Source: Herbiconiux flava (GTDB lineage: Bacteria; Actinomycetota; Actinomycetes; Actinomycetales; Microbacteriaceae). From it: DNA of 64,000 nt. The stretch is taken from the NCBI RefSeq assembly GCF_013409865.1, contig NZ_JACCBM010000001.1, positions 2,294,001 through 2,358,000 on the forward strand, given 5' to 3'. Below, piece by piece: positions 41,776-50,204 of this stretch. A program made the position numbers and the translations under genes. Below the pieces are notes generated by a model. It made no database searches and had not been told where the DNA came from. It saw nothing but the letters and a program-made list of their open reading frames with translations. Within the stretch, counting starts at the first letter, position 1; the number at the start of each line of letters is the position of its first letter.

Positions 41776-42380
41776 CCTCGTCTGAGGCGCGGCGCCCGGG
41801 CATCGCACTGCGCGGTTCCCGGGCGCCCGCCGCGTTCTTCGCCCTGCTCGCAATCGCGGGCGGGATCGTGGAAGGTGCCTTCTTCGGGTCGTTCTTCGCT
41901 CTCATCGCCTTCCTGCCTCCACAGCTCTTCGACCCGTCGAGCGCTGGCGGCACCGGGTCGGCCGGGCTGACGTCCACCGCGCTGCTGATCGGCGCGGCCG
42001 TCGGAGCCGTCTCGGGCGGCTTCCTCGCGGTGCCGGCCGCGCTCGGGCTGCTGCTCGCCTGGGCGCTCCGGCTCGCGGCGCCGTGGGCGGTCGGGCTCGC
42101 GTCCGCGGGGCTGGTGCTCGGGCTCTGGGCCTACCTGTTCGTGCTCTTCCCGCCGGATCCGCAGTTGATCGCCCTGGCGGCAGCCGCCCTCCTGCACGCC
42201 GTCGCCGGGCTCGTGGTGATCGACGGCCTCGGGCGCCGGTGGCCCGACGCACAGCGCCCCGGCCCGAGGCGGCAAGACCGGAAGCGGCCGGAGCCGCCCC
42301 ACCCCCGACCACCGCAGGCCGGGCCACCGCACCCCGGGCCGCGCTGGCCCGACGCACAGGGGCAGGGGAGCATCCGGTAA
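41772..42380 (+). CDS. Four-helix membrane protein with Pro/Arg-rich tail
   Basis: 202 aa, GTG overlapping the preceding stop. Helices at about 18-40, 60-90, 92-118 and 127-150, rich in Ala and Leu. The last 45 residues are Pro/Arg/Gln-rich and cytoplasmic (WPDAQRPGPRRQDRKRPEPPHP type, with WPDAQ twice). No recognised family. Operon with the secreted protein upstream. Confidence 0.75.
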   Translation: MTSSEARRPGIALRGSRAPAAFFALLAIAGGIVEGAFFGSFFALIAFLPPQLFDPSSAGGTGSAGLTSTALLIGAAVGAVSGGFLAVPAALGLLLAWALRLAAPWAVGLASAGLVLGLWAYLFVLFPPDPQLIALAAAALLHAVAGLVVIDGLGRRWPDAQRPGPRRQDRKRPEPPHPRPPQAGPPHPGPRWPDAQGQGSIR

Positions 42381-42403
42381 CACGGGCGAAACGGGGCGAC
42401 CGG

Positions 42404-42409
42404 TAGCGT
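42404..42409 (+). promoter_or_regulatory. -10 box TAGCGT of a leaderless transcript
   Basis: TAGCGT, 6-nt spacer, ATG at 42416. Confidence 0.55.
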
Positions 42410-42415
42410 CGTCGT

Positions 42416-42985
42416 ATGAACGGCACCACCGGGGGCACCGAGCAGGGCGACGCGGCCGTGGCGGCCGGGCTCGACTCCCTGCTCGCGGGCACGGTGGCGG
42501 CCTTGCGGCGAGCGGATGCGCGCACCGAGGCCCTCGCCCGGTTCGACGAGCGGCGCGCGATCCTCGGCATCCGGCGCGGCCCGGTGATGACGCCGCTCGG
42601 TCGCGTGTGGCGGCTCGGCGTGCTCCTCCTCGACACGGATGCGCAACTGCACGGCGTCGGCCGGGTCACCCGCGCGATCGAGCCCGGCCGCGTCACGAAC
42701 CAGAACCCGCGGGCCGAGGAGCGCCGCGACTACCGGCGCGCCGCTCACGGACGCTTCGCCGACGGCGACACCGTGAACTTCGACACCGTCGAGCTCGCCC
42801 TCGATCCGTCGACGCTGCGCGCTCAGGCGGCGGCGGTCCAGGCGGGCGACCGCACGCCGCTGCTGATCCTCCGCGGCGACACGGTCGCCGTGCGCTGGAA
42901 CGCCCAGCCCGGCGAGAACGCCTTCACCCCGCTCGGCCCGTACCTCGCCGAACGCGCCGAGCTGCTCACCGCGCCGCCGCCCTGA
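42416..42985 (+). CDS. Conserved-looking cytoplasmic protein, unknown function
   Basis: 189 aa, leaderless start. Helical head (about 12-50: LDSLLAGTVAALRRADARTEALARFDERRAILG), then a mixed domain with MTPLGRVWRLGVLLLDTDAQLHGVGRVTRA and GRVTNQNPRAEERRDYRRAAHGRFADGDTVNF. It resembles uncharacterised actinobacterial proteins; no catalytic motif is apparent. Stands alone upstream of the GH92 gene, separated by 194 bp. Confidence 0.75.
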   Translation: MNGTTGGTEQGDAAVAAGLDSLLAGTVAALRRADARTEALARFDERRAILGIRRGPVMTPLGRVWRLGVLLLDTDAQLHGVGRVTRAIEPGRVTNQNPRAEERRDYRRAAHGRFADGDTVNFDTVELALDPSTLRAQAAAVQAGDRTPLLILRGDTVAVRWNAQPGENAFTPLGPYLAERAELLTAPPP

Positions 42986-43179
42986 CCCGACCCCGAGACG
43001 AACACGAGGAGCCCCATGGAACCGCACCGCACCAGGCCGTCGCATCCGTTCGCCGTCCGTCCACCTTCGGTTAACCGCGCGGTACCCGGTGGAACCTACG
43101 CTCCGACGATCACCGCCACCGCAGGCACGACCGACACCGCCGGCCACGAGCCCGCCCGATCCCGAAGGAGCCCCCGCGC
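42986..43179. promoter_or_regulatory. 194-bp spacer with probable promoter of the GH92 operon
   Basis: GC-rich. TACGCT near 43099-43104 is the best -10-like hexamer before the GH92 start. I see no operator. Confidence 0.3.
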
Positions 43180-45720
43180 ATGATCGACCGCGTCGACCCC
43201 TTCATCGGCACCGAGGCCACCGCCCTCCCGCCCCAGACCGGCCTCGCCGCGACCTGGTGGTGGCCGAAGCCCCAGATCGGCAACACCCACCCGGGCGCCA
43301 CCTACCCGCTCGGCATGGTCTCGGCCTGCGCCTACTCGGGCGGCTACCCCACGGGCTACGGTCGCTACGACCTCAGCCTCGAGGGCGTGCCGAGCACGAT
43401 CCACGACACCCTGCTGGCCAGCGGCTTCACGCACTTCCAGCAGTCGGGTACCGGCGCCATCCGCAAGTACTACAACTACTTCCGGGTCACGCCGATGGTC
43501 GAGCCGCTCGACGTGCTCGGCCGCAGCTGGGACATCACGGACGAGACCGCCGCCCCCGGGTACTACTCCGCCACCCTCGACTCGGGGGTCACCGCCGAGA
43601 TCACGGTGGGCCCGAAGAGCGCCGTGCACCGCTACACCTTCCCGAAGCACGCGAACGCCCGCGTGGTGATCGACTTCTCGCTCGGCGGACTCGGCATCCC
43701 CTACGGCGCCACCATCCCGCTGCGGGCGAACCTCGAGACCCTCGAGCCCGGCGTCGCGCGCGGTGAGATCGTCGCGGAGGGCGCCCCGATCGCGGTGCAC
43801 ATCGAGTGCGACACCCCGCAGTGGCGCCAGATGCTCTGGTACGACCGGCGCCTGATGCCGGGCGGCACGAAGCTGGCGCTCGACCACATCCGGCCGACGA
43901 CCCTGCGCCCCTTCGGCCTGATGTGGGCGGGGCCGAGCGAGCCCGGCCAGACCATCGAGCTGCGCATCGGCTTCTCGCTGCGCGGGGTCGAGCAGGCCGA
44001 GGCGAACCTCCGCGCCGACTGCGGCCCGGGCCCGGGGCGCTTCGACGCGCGCCGTGAGCGCACCCGCAAGACCTGGCGGAAGCACCTCAAGACGATCTCG
44101 GTCGATACCCCGAGCCCCGAGCGCAAGACGGTCTTCTCGACCGCGCTCTACCACTCGCTGATCAAGCCCTGCTTCGCGAACTCCGAGAGCCCGTTCTGGC
44201 CGAGCGAGGGGCCCTTCGCCTTCGACCTGTCGACGATGTGGGACATCTACCGCACCCAGCTGCCCCTGCTCATCACCCTGTTCCCCGACAAGGCCGTCGA
44301 GCTGGCGAATGCACTGTTGACGATCTGCGAGGAGGAGGGCAACTTCCCGATCGGCTACCGGCTCGCCCGCGGCGGTGATCGCTTCTCGCGGCAGGGCAGC
44401 GCGCTCGCGCACACCTTCCTGGCCGAGCTCTGCCAGGCCGGGCTGCCCGGGATCGACTGGGAGTGGGCGCTCGTGCACATGAGCGACGACCTGCGCCGCA
44501 CCTACGGCGAGGAGTTCCTGCTGCGCGGGGAGGCGCATCCGATCAGCCACACCCTCGACCTCGCCTTCGGCTACTGGTGCACCGCCAAGGTCGCCCGGCA
44601 CGTCGGCGACACCGCGCTCGCGGCGCAGTTCGAAGCGCTGGCCGCCCGCTGGATCAACGCGTACGACCCCGCCTCGGGCCTGCTGAAGGACTCGACCTAC
44701 TACGAGGGCAGCCGCTACAACTACTCGTTCCGGCTGCAGCACGACATGGCCGGTCGCATCGAGGTCAGTGGCGGCCGCGACCGCTTCGTCGAGCAGCTCG
44801 ACGCCTTCTTCGGCTACGGCGCCGAGCCCGTGGTGCAGCCGGGCAACAAGCCCGACGCCCAGGACCTGCTCGCGGGCTACGTGCTGGGCCGCTTCGAGGG
44901 GCTGAACAACGAGCCCGACATGGAGGCGCCCTGGGCCTACCACTACGCCGGCCGGCCCGACCGCACCGCCGAGATCGTGCAGAACATCGTGCACCAGCAG
45001 TTCGGCACGGGCCGCGGCGGGCTGCCGGGCAACGACGACTCGGGCGGGCTCAGCTCGTGGTTCGTCTGGGCGTCGCTCGGGGTGTTCCCGGTGGCGGGGC
45101 AGAACCTCTTCCTGGTGAACGCGCCGTCGTTCCGTGAGGCGACGGTGGCGGTGGCCGGGGGAGACTTCGTCATCCGCACCGAGAACTTCGTCGAGCCGGT
45201 GGCGGGCGGGCCGGTGCAGTACGTGCAGCGGATGTGGCTCGACGGGCATCCGCTCGATCGCAGCTGGCTGACGGGCGAGGAGTGGCACGGCGGCGGGGAG
45301 CTCGTCGTCGAGCTCGGGCCCGCGCCGAGCGAGTGGGGCACGCGTGACGTGCCGCCCTCGCACCCGGTCGCGGCCGGCGCCGCAGGGCCGACCTCCGCCG
45401 AGGCGGGAGCGGCGGCCGCCTTCGCGACGGCGCAGCAGGTGGCCTCCCTCGTGGCCGAGGCCCTCCAGACCGAGCCGTCCGAGCACCCCGAGGCGCTGCA
45501 CGCCGAGCCGTCCGACCACCCCGAGGTTCGCAGCGAGGTCCCGGATGCTCCGCCCGCCGCCGCCCCGGAGGACACCCTCCAGCTTCCCAACGGCTCCGTC
45601 GAGACCGAGTCCGAACCCGACCTCGACGACGAACCCACCCCACCGACCCCGGCCGAACCGGCCACCCCACCGACCACCGAGCAGCCGGGCGCCGCCCGCA
45701 CGACAGGAGACACCCCATGA
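43180..45720 (+). CDS. GH92 family alpha-mannosidase, cytoplasmic, with long acidic Pro-rich tail
   Basis: 846 aa. Family 92 exo-acting alpha-mannosidase (Ca-dependent). The beta-sandwich opens with VDPFIGTEATALPP and NTHPGATYPLGMVSACAYSGG; the catalytic (alpha/alpha)6 half has WDIYRTQLPLL, NEPDMEAPWAYHYAG and the double-Asp block GNDDSGGLSSWFVWASLGVFPV. No signal peptide, unlike most members, so it should act inside the cell on imported or stored mannosides. The last about 120 residues are Glu/Pro/Ala-rich (repeated TEPSEHPEALHAEPSDHPEV) and probably disordered. The stop overlaps the glycosyltransferase ATG (ATGA). Confidence 0.92.
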   Translation: MIDRVDPFIGTEATALPPQTGLAATWWWPKPQIGNTHPGATYPLGMVSACAYSGGYPTGYGRYDLSLEGVPSTIHDTLLASGFTHFQQSGTGAIRKYYNYFRVTPMVEPLDVLGRSWDITDETAAPGYYSATLDSGVTAEITVGPKSAVHRYTFPKHANARVVIDFSLGGLGIPYGATIPLRANLETLEPGVARGEIVAEGAPIAVHIECDTPQWRQMLWYDRRLMPGGTKLALDHIRPTTLRPFGLMWAGPSEPGQTIELRIGFSLRGVEQAEANLRADCGPGPGRFDARRERTRKTWRKHLKTISVDTPSPERKTVFSTALYHSLIKPCFANSESPFWPSEGPFAFDLSTMWDIYRTQLPLLITLFPDKAVELANALLTICEEEGNFPIGYRLARGGDRFSRQGSALAHTFLAELCQAGLPGIDWEWALVHMSDDLRRTYGEEFLLRGEAHPISHTLDLAFGYWCTAKVARHVGDTALAAQFEALAARWINAYDPASGLLKDSTYYEGSRYNYSFRLQHDMAGRIEVSGGRDRFVEQLDAFFGYGAEPVVQPGNKPDAQDLLAGYVLGRFEGLNNEPDMEAPWAYHYAGRPDRTAEIVQNIVHQQFGTGRGGLPGNDDSGGLSSWFVWASLGVFPVAGQNLFLVNAPSFREATVAVAGGDFVIRTENFVEPVAGGPVQYVQRMWLDGHPLDRSWLTGEEWHGGGELVVELGPAPSEWGTRDVPPSHPVAAGAAGPTSAEAGAAAAFATAQQVASLVAEALQTEPSEHPEALHAEPSDHPEVRSEVPDAPPAAAPEDTLQLPNGSVETESEPDLDDEPTPPTPAEPATPPTTEQPGAARTTGDTP

Positions 45721-47012
45721 ACGCCATCCGCAACCGCCTGGTCATCGTGGTGCGCGCCGATCCGGTGATCTGCGGCCACTCGGTCGAGGGACGCAACCTC
45801 GCCGAGACGGCCCTCACCCGCGGCTTCGACGAGGTGCGCATCGTCACCTGGCCGATCGACCGCCTCGAGGCGGCCGGCCTTCCGCTCAAGCCGCTCGACT
45901 CCGTGCTGCCCTACAGCGACGGGATCATCGTCGAGCGCCCGGCCCCCGTCGGCGACTACAAGGTGCCCGACGGCCGCTACCTCGCCGGCATCACGGGCCG
46001 CCTCGTCGAGCTCTTCACCGACGGCGTGCCGACGGTCGCGCTCTCGCTCTACCTCAGCCCGCACACCATCGCGGTGGCCGACGCCGTGCGCGCCGCCTGG
46101 GGCACGGGCCTGCCGGTCGACGTCACCACCATCGCCGAGGCGGTCGGCAGCGACGTCACGAACGTGGTGCGCACGGCGGTCGAGGAGGGGCGGCTCGGGG
46201 CGGCCGCGCACATCCTCTCCTCCTACCTCTCGCAGGACCACTGCGTCGCCGTCTCGGAGTACACCCGCGACCTCATCATCAGCGAGGCCGAACGGGTCGA
46301 CGAGCAGCACGGCACCCGCTTCGCCGACCAGTGCCGGGAGCGCATCGAGGTCTCCTACCCGGCGATCGACGCCGCCCAGTACCTCGACCTCGACCCGGGG
46401 GCGAAGGCCGCCGAGCTCGAGTCCCGAGGCCTCGTCGACGACGGCTACCTGCTCTTCCTCTCGCGGCTCACCGACGCGAAGGGCGTCGACGACCTGATCG
46501 CGGGCTTCGAGCGCAGCGAGGTCGGACGCACGACCGAACTGCCCCTGATGATCGCGGGCCGGGGGCCCCAGGCCGAGGCCCTGCAGGAGCTGGCGGCCGC
46601 CTCGCCGCTGGCCCACCGCATCCGCTTTCTCGACGACGTGGGCGATGCCGAGAAGCCGTACCTGATGGCCGGATGCGCGGCCTTCGTGCTCCCGTCGAAG
46701 CCCCGCCCCGAGTTCGTCGAGACCTTCGGCATCGCTCTGGCCGAGAAGATGCTCGCGGGCGGTGGCCCCGTGATCACGACCCTCACCGGAGGCATCGGCG
46801 AGGCCATCGGCGACCACGCCATCGTGGTGCCGGTGAACGACCCGGACGCGGTGGCCGCCGCCATCGACCGCGCCGTGCTGCACACGACCCCCGACCAGCG
46901 GCGGCAATGGGCCGACGAGGCCCGTGCCTACGCGCTCCAGTTCGACCGCCACGCGGTCTTCGACAAGCTCTTCGCCCGCTTCCCCCGCCCCGAACAGGTC
47001 CCGGCCACCTAA
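45717..47012 (+). CDS. GT4-type glycosyltransferase
   Basis: 431 aa GT-B glycosyltransferase. N-terminal acceptor half with CGHSVEGRNLAETALTRGFDEV; C-terminal donor half with LLFLSRLTDAKGVDDLIAGFE, MIAGRGPQAEAL and the EX7E-like PEFVETFGIALAEKM. Translationally coupled to the GH92 mannosidase, so a shared mannose-containing glycan or compatible solute is likely (inference). No membrane segment. A strong hairpin follows the gene at 47067-47107. Confidence 0.9.
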   Translation: MNAIRNRLVIVVRADPVICGHSVEGRNLAETALTRGFDEVRIVTWPIDRLEAAGLPLKPLDSVLPYSDGIIVERPAPVGDYKVPDGRYLAGITGRLVELFTDGVPTVALSLYLSPHTIAVADAVRAAWGTGLPVDVTTIAEAVGSDVTNVVRTAVEEGRLGAAAHILSSYLSQDHCVAVSEYTRDLIISEAERVDEQHGTRFADQCRERIEVSYPAIDAAQYLDLDPGAKAAELESRGLVDDGYLLFLSRLTDAKGVDDLIAGFERSEVGRTTELPLMIAGRGPQAEALQELAAASPLAHRIRFLDDVGDAEKPYLMAGCAAFVLPSKPRPEFVETFGIALAEKMLAGGGPVITTLTGGIGEAIGDHAIVVPVNDPDAVAAAIDRAVLHTTPDQRRQWADEARAYALQFDRHAVFDKLFARFPRPEQVPAT

Positions 47013-47034
47013 ATCGAGCCGCCTCCGGCGTGCG

Positions 47035-47077
47035 GGGCTGAGTCGCGGGAAAGGGCTGCCGAACGGGCTGAGTCGCG
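47035..47077. repeat. 12-bp direct repeat GGCTGAGTCGCG
   Basis: Copies at 47035-47046 and 47066-47077. The second begins the long hairpin, so the first looks like a partial duplicate of its arm. Confidence 0.7.
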
Positions 47078-47107
47078 CCGAAATGCAGCACTTCGGCGCG
47101 ACTCAGC
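47067..47107. terminator. Bidirectional hairpin with 16-bp perfect arms between convergent genes
   Basis: GCTGAGTCGCGCCGAA (47067-47082) and TTCGGCGCGACTCAGC (47092-47107) enclose a 9-nt loop. It lies 54 bp past the glycosyltransferase stop and 20 bp past the MFS stop. It is strong enough to terminate both; it may also belong to a dispersed intergenic repeat family. Confidence 0.7.
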
Positions 47108-47127
47108 GGGGCCCGCCGCGGGGCGGG

Positions 47128-48720
47128 CTACGCCTCGGGGCGGACGACCGTGGTTTCGAGGGGGATCTCCTTGACGAAGCAGAGGAGGAGGGCCGCCACG
47201 AGCATCAGCGGCACCAGGTAGAGGTACACGGGGCTGAGCGCGTTCGAGTACGCCTCGACGATGATCGTGTGCACCTCGGGCGGCAGCGCGTTGATGGCGG
47301 CCGGGGTGAGGGCGTTGGTGTCGGTCGGCAGGGCGCCGCCTCCGCCGCCGAGCTGAGCCGCCGAGGAGGCGAGCTGGTCGGTCAGGCGGGCGACGAAGAG
47401 CGAGCCGACGACGGCGGAACCGAGCGAGGCGCCGATCTCGCGGAAGAAGTTGTTGCCCGCGGTGGCCGTTCCGACCATCGAGTGCGGCACCGAGTTCTGC
47501 ACGATCAGCACGAGCACCTGCATCGCGAGTCCGATGCCGAGGCCGAGGATCGCGAGGTACACCAGCACCAGGCCGAGCGGGGTGTCGGCGCGCATGGTCG
47601 AGAACAGCACCAGGGCGCCGGCGACGACGAGGGAGCCCACGATGGGCATCCACTTGTAGCGGCCCGTCCTGGAGATCAGGAAGCCGCCGCCGATGCCGGT
47701 GACGAGGAGGCCCGCGAGCATCGGCAGGAGCATGAAGCCCGAGACGGTCGCGTTGACGTTGTTCACGATCTGCAGGAACGTCGGCATGTAGCCGATGGCG
47801 CCGAACATCGAGATGCCGATCGCGAGGCCGCCGAGGGTGGTGAGGGTGAAGTTGCGGTTGGCGAACAGCGACATCGGGATGACCGGCTCGGAGCTCCTCC
47901 GCTCGATCAGCACGAAGGCGACCGCCGCGACGACAGTCGCGATGATCAGGCCGATGATCTCGGGGGAGTTCCATTCGTACTCGGTGCCGCCCCAGGACGC
48001 GGTGAGCACCAGCGCCGACGCGGCGATCGCGAGGGTGATCATCCCGGCGACGTCGATCTTCGGGCGGGCGGCGCGGTTCAGCTTCGGCAGCTTGATCAGC
48101 GCCACGGCGGCGACGATGGCGGCGATGCCGAGGGGCACGTTGATCCAGAAGGCGTAGCGCCAGCTGAGGGTGTCGGTGAACAGGCCGCCGAGGAGGGGGC
48201 CGGCGACCGAGGAGAGGCCGAAGACGGCGCCGATGAAGCCCATGTACTTGCCGCGGTCGCGGGCGGGGATGACGTCGGCGATGATCGCCTGCGAGAGGAT
48301 CATCAATCCGCCGCCACCGAGGCCCTGGATGAACCGGCCGGCGATCAGCCACTCCATCGACATGGCGAAACCGCCGATCGCGGAGCCGAAGACGAAGATG
48401 CTGAGCGCGATGACGAAGAGCGACTTGCGGCCGATCAGGTCGCCGACCTTGCCGTAGACCGGCATCACGATGGTCGAGGCGAGGATGTACGCGGTCGCCA
48501 CCCAGAGCATGTGGTTGACGCCGTCGAGCTCGCCGACGATGGTCGGCAGCGCGGTGCCCAGGATGGTCTGGTCGAGCGCCGAGAGCAGCATGGCGACGAG
48601 CAGCGCGGCGAAGATCAGGTTGACGCGGCGCTTGGTGAGGCCGGTGGACTCGGCCGGGTCGGGGGCGGAGGTTCCGGAGGCGGAGACGGCGGCGCCGTTC
48701 ACGTCGGGGTTGGCGGTCAT
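47128..48720 (-). CDS. MFS multidrug efflux transporter, DHA2 (EmrB/QacA) family
   Basis: 530 aa, 14 predicted helices, the DHA2 number. Motif C-like and family blocks: LDQTILGTALPTIVGEL (helix 1), GKVGDLIGRKSLFVIAL (motif A), LIAGRFIQGLGGGGLMILSQAIIAD, and GPLLGGLFTDTLSWRYAFWINVPLG (motif C). Proton-driven export of drugs or dyes. Preceded on the same strand by its TetR gene at 48980, with a 259-bp repeat-rich gap that may be its leader. Confidence 0.93.
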   Translation of the reverse strand: MTANPDVNGAAVSASGTSAPDPAESTGLTKRRVNLIFAALLVAMLLSALDQTILGTALPTIVGELDGVNHMLWVATAYILASTIVMPVYGKVGDLIGRKSLFVIALSIFVFGSAIGGFAMSMEWLIAGRFIQGLGGGGLMILSQAIIADVIPARDRGKYMGFIGAVFGLSSVAGPLLGGLFTDTLSWRYAFWINVPLGIAAIVAAVALIKLPKLNRAARPKIDVAGMITLAIAASALVLTASWGGTEYEWNSPEIIGLIIATVVAAVAFVLIERRSSEPVIPMSLFANRNFTLTTLGGLAIGISMFGAIGYMPTFLQIVNNVNATVSGFMLLPMLAGLLVTGIGGGFLISRTGRYKWMPIVGSLVVAGALVLFSTMRADTPLGLVLVYLAILGLGIGLAMQVLVLIVQNSVPHSMVGTATAGNNFFREIGASLGSAVVGSLFVARLTDQLASSAAQLGGGGGALPTDTNALTPAAINALPPEVHTIIVEAYSNALSPVYLYLVPLMLVAALLLCFVKEIPLETTVVRPEA

Positions 48721-48778
48721 GGGTTCCTCGGGGTCGTGTGGCTCGTGAGAGCGGGTCGGGCAGGGCGGGAGTCGAGCG

Positions 48779-48979
48779 CGGTGGGGCGATGGGGCGAGGG
48801 CGGTGGAGCGCGGCGGAGCGGTGGATCGCGGGGCGGGGCGAACGAGGTGGGGCGGTGGAGCGAGGTGAGGCGGTGGAGCGCGGGGCGGGGCGAACGAGGT
48901 GGGGCGGTGGAGCGAGGTGGGGCGGCGGAGCGCGGTGGGGCGGTGGGGCGAGGGCGGAGGTTGAGCGCGGGGGGCCGGG
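48779..48979. repeat. G-rich repeats between TetR and efflux gene, with a 41-bp exact duplication
   Basis: GGGGCGGTGGAGCG variants recur throughout. A 41-bp block at 48827-48867 is repeated exactly at 48879-48919 (period 52). The plus strand carries G-runs suited to quadruplex formation; the transcribed RNA would be C-rich. Confidence 0.85.
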
Positions 48980-49612
48980 TCAGGCGTCGCGGGCGACCGC
49001 GCGCAGGGTGCGGAAGGCGATGGTTATGTGGTCGGCGACGGGGGCGCCCGAGCCGGAGTCGCGGCTCCAGCGCTGCATTGCGAGCCGGAGCACCGCGCCC
49101 ATCAGCGTGACCACGGCCCACGCGCGGTCGTCGCGCTCGCCGGGCGCCACGACGCCCTCCTCGTCGAGCAGCCGGCGGGTGACCGCGACGAGCTCGGCCT
49201 CGATGTCGCCCATGGTCTGGAAGTCGCGGGCGAGCAGGTGCGGGTTCTCGAGCAGCACGTGCCGCTTCTTGGCCTGGAAGTCGGTCGTGCCGAGCTCGAT
49301 CGAGCCGAGCTCCTGCACCACGCCGTCGAGCAGCGTCTCGACGATCGAGCGGCCGGGCCGCTGCGTCAGCTCGAGGAACTGCGAGCGGGGAAAGGCGCGC
49401 GAGACGCCGAGCACCGCGTCCTCCTTGCTCGCGTAATAGTTGAAGAAGGTGCGGCTGGTGACGTCGGCCCGGGCGCTGATGGCCTCGATCGTCGCCTCGC
49501 CGAGCGACTGCTCGGCGGCCAGCTCGACCGCCGCCACCTCGATGGCCCGCGCGGTCTCGCGCTTCTTGCGCTCGCGCAGCCCGGGCGGAGCCGACGGGGA
49601 TTCGATCGTCAT
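48980..49612 (-). CDS. TetR family regulator of the DHA2 efflux gene
   Basis: 210 aa from ATG 49612. Helix-turn-helix at about residues 30-60: EATIEAISARADVTSRTFFNYYASKEDAVLG. The ligand domain has WAVVTLMGAVLRLAMQRW near the end, like actinobacterial efflux repressors. Its promoter carries a 15-bp palindrome (49640-49654). It probably represses itself and the MFS gene downstream. Confidence 0.93.
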   Translation of the reverse strand: MTIESPSAPPGLRERKKRETARAIEVAAVELAAEQSLGEATIEAISARADVTSRTFFNYYASKEDAVLGVSRAFPRSQFLELTQRPGRSIVETLLDGVVQELGSIELGTTDFQAKKRHVLLENPHLLARDFQTMGDIEAELVAVTRRLLDEEGVVAPGERDDRAWAVVTLMGAVLRLAMQRWSRDSGSGAPVADHITIAFRTLRAVARDA

Positions 49613-49628
49613 GGGGCAATGCTTGCAC

Positions 49629-49654
49629 ACGGTAAAACTTTTCGCAATGCGAAA
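49629..49654 (-). promoter_or_regulatory. TetR operator TTTCGCA-A-TGCGAAA and -10-like TACCGT
   Basis: Perfect 7-bp arms around one base (49640-49654). On the minus strand TACCGT (49634-49629) follows, placing the dyad in the -10/-35 spacer. The patch is AT-richer than its surroundings. Confidence 0.6.
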
Positions 49655-49679
49655 GAAAGCGACCGACCGGGTGTCGCCG

Positions 49680-49685
49680 TACTGT
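49680..49685 (+). promoter_or_regulatory. -10 box TACTGT of a leaderless transcript
   Basis: TACTGT, 7-nt spacer, ATG at 49693. Confidence 0.5.
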
Positions 49686-49692
49686 CGAGGGA

Positions 49693-50118
49693 ATGGATGC
49701 GTGCTCCCGCCTGTGCTCACTGGTCGCGGCGATCGACGAGGGGGCCCCGGCGCGCTGGTCGACGCGCCGCTTCCTCGTGGAGGTCGGTCGCGCGGGCGCC
49801 GGGGTGCGTCTCGGTCCGCTCTGGATGCTCGACGCGGCGACCGGGGGTCGCAACGTCATCCGGGGCCGCGGCTTCGCCCCGGAGTACGACGACGCCACTC
49901 GCGGGCAGGCCCGGCACTTCGCGGGGATCGTGGCGGTGGCCGCGCGGGTAGGGCCCCGGGCGGCGCGCTGGGCGAGCATCCGGATCGGTGGTGACCGACC
50001 TGACACCGCTGACGGGCACCTGACGGATGCGGCGGTCGAGTTCACCCGCCTGCTGCGGTCGGGTGCGCTCCCGCGCTCCGAGGCGGCGGACTGGCTGCGC
50101 GAGCGGCTCTGCGCCTGA
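49693..50118 (+). CDS. Small soluble protein, unknown function
   Basis: 141 aa, leaderless start. Contains TRRFLVEVGRAGAGVRLGPLWMLDAATGG and a C-terminal helix pair ending EAADWLRERLCA. No family recognised. The final 33 bp before the stop are repeated 48 bp downstream with one base change, outside the gene. Confidence 0.65.
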   Translation: MDACSRLCSLVAAIDEGAPARWSTRRFLVEVGRAGAGVRLGPLWMLDAATGGRNVIRGRGFAPEYDDATRGQARHFAGIVAVAARVGPRAARWASIRIGGDRPDTADGHLTDAAVEFTRLLRSGALPRSEAADWLRERLCA

Positions 50119-50163
50119 GGCGGACGCGGCGCGGCGGACCGGCTGCGCGAGCGGCTCTGCGCC
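50083..50163 (+). repeat. 33-bp duplication of a gene 3' end (copies 50083-50115 and 50131-50163)
   Basis: The first copy encodes AADWLRERLCA just before TGA. The second copy, after the stop, differs by one base (W to R) and lacks the stop codon. Confidence 0.9.
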
Positions 50164-50204
50164 CGGGCCCCCGAGCGATTAAGCTGAGGTCGAGGAGGCG
50201 CACC

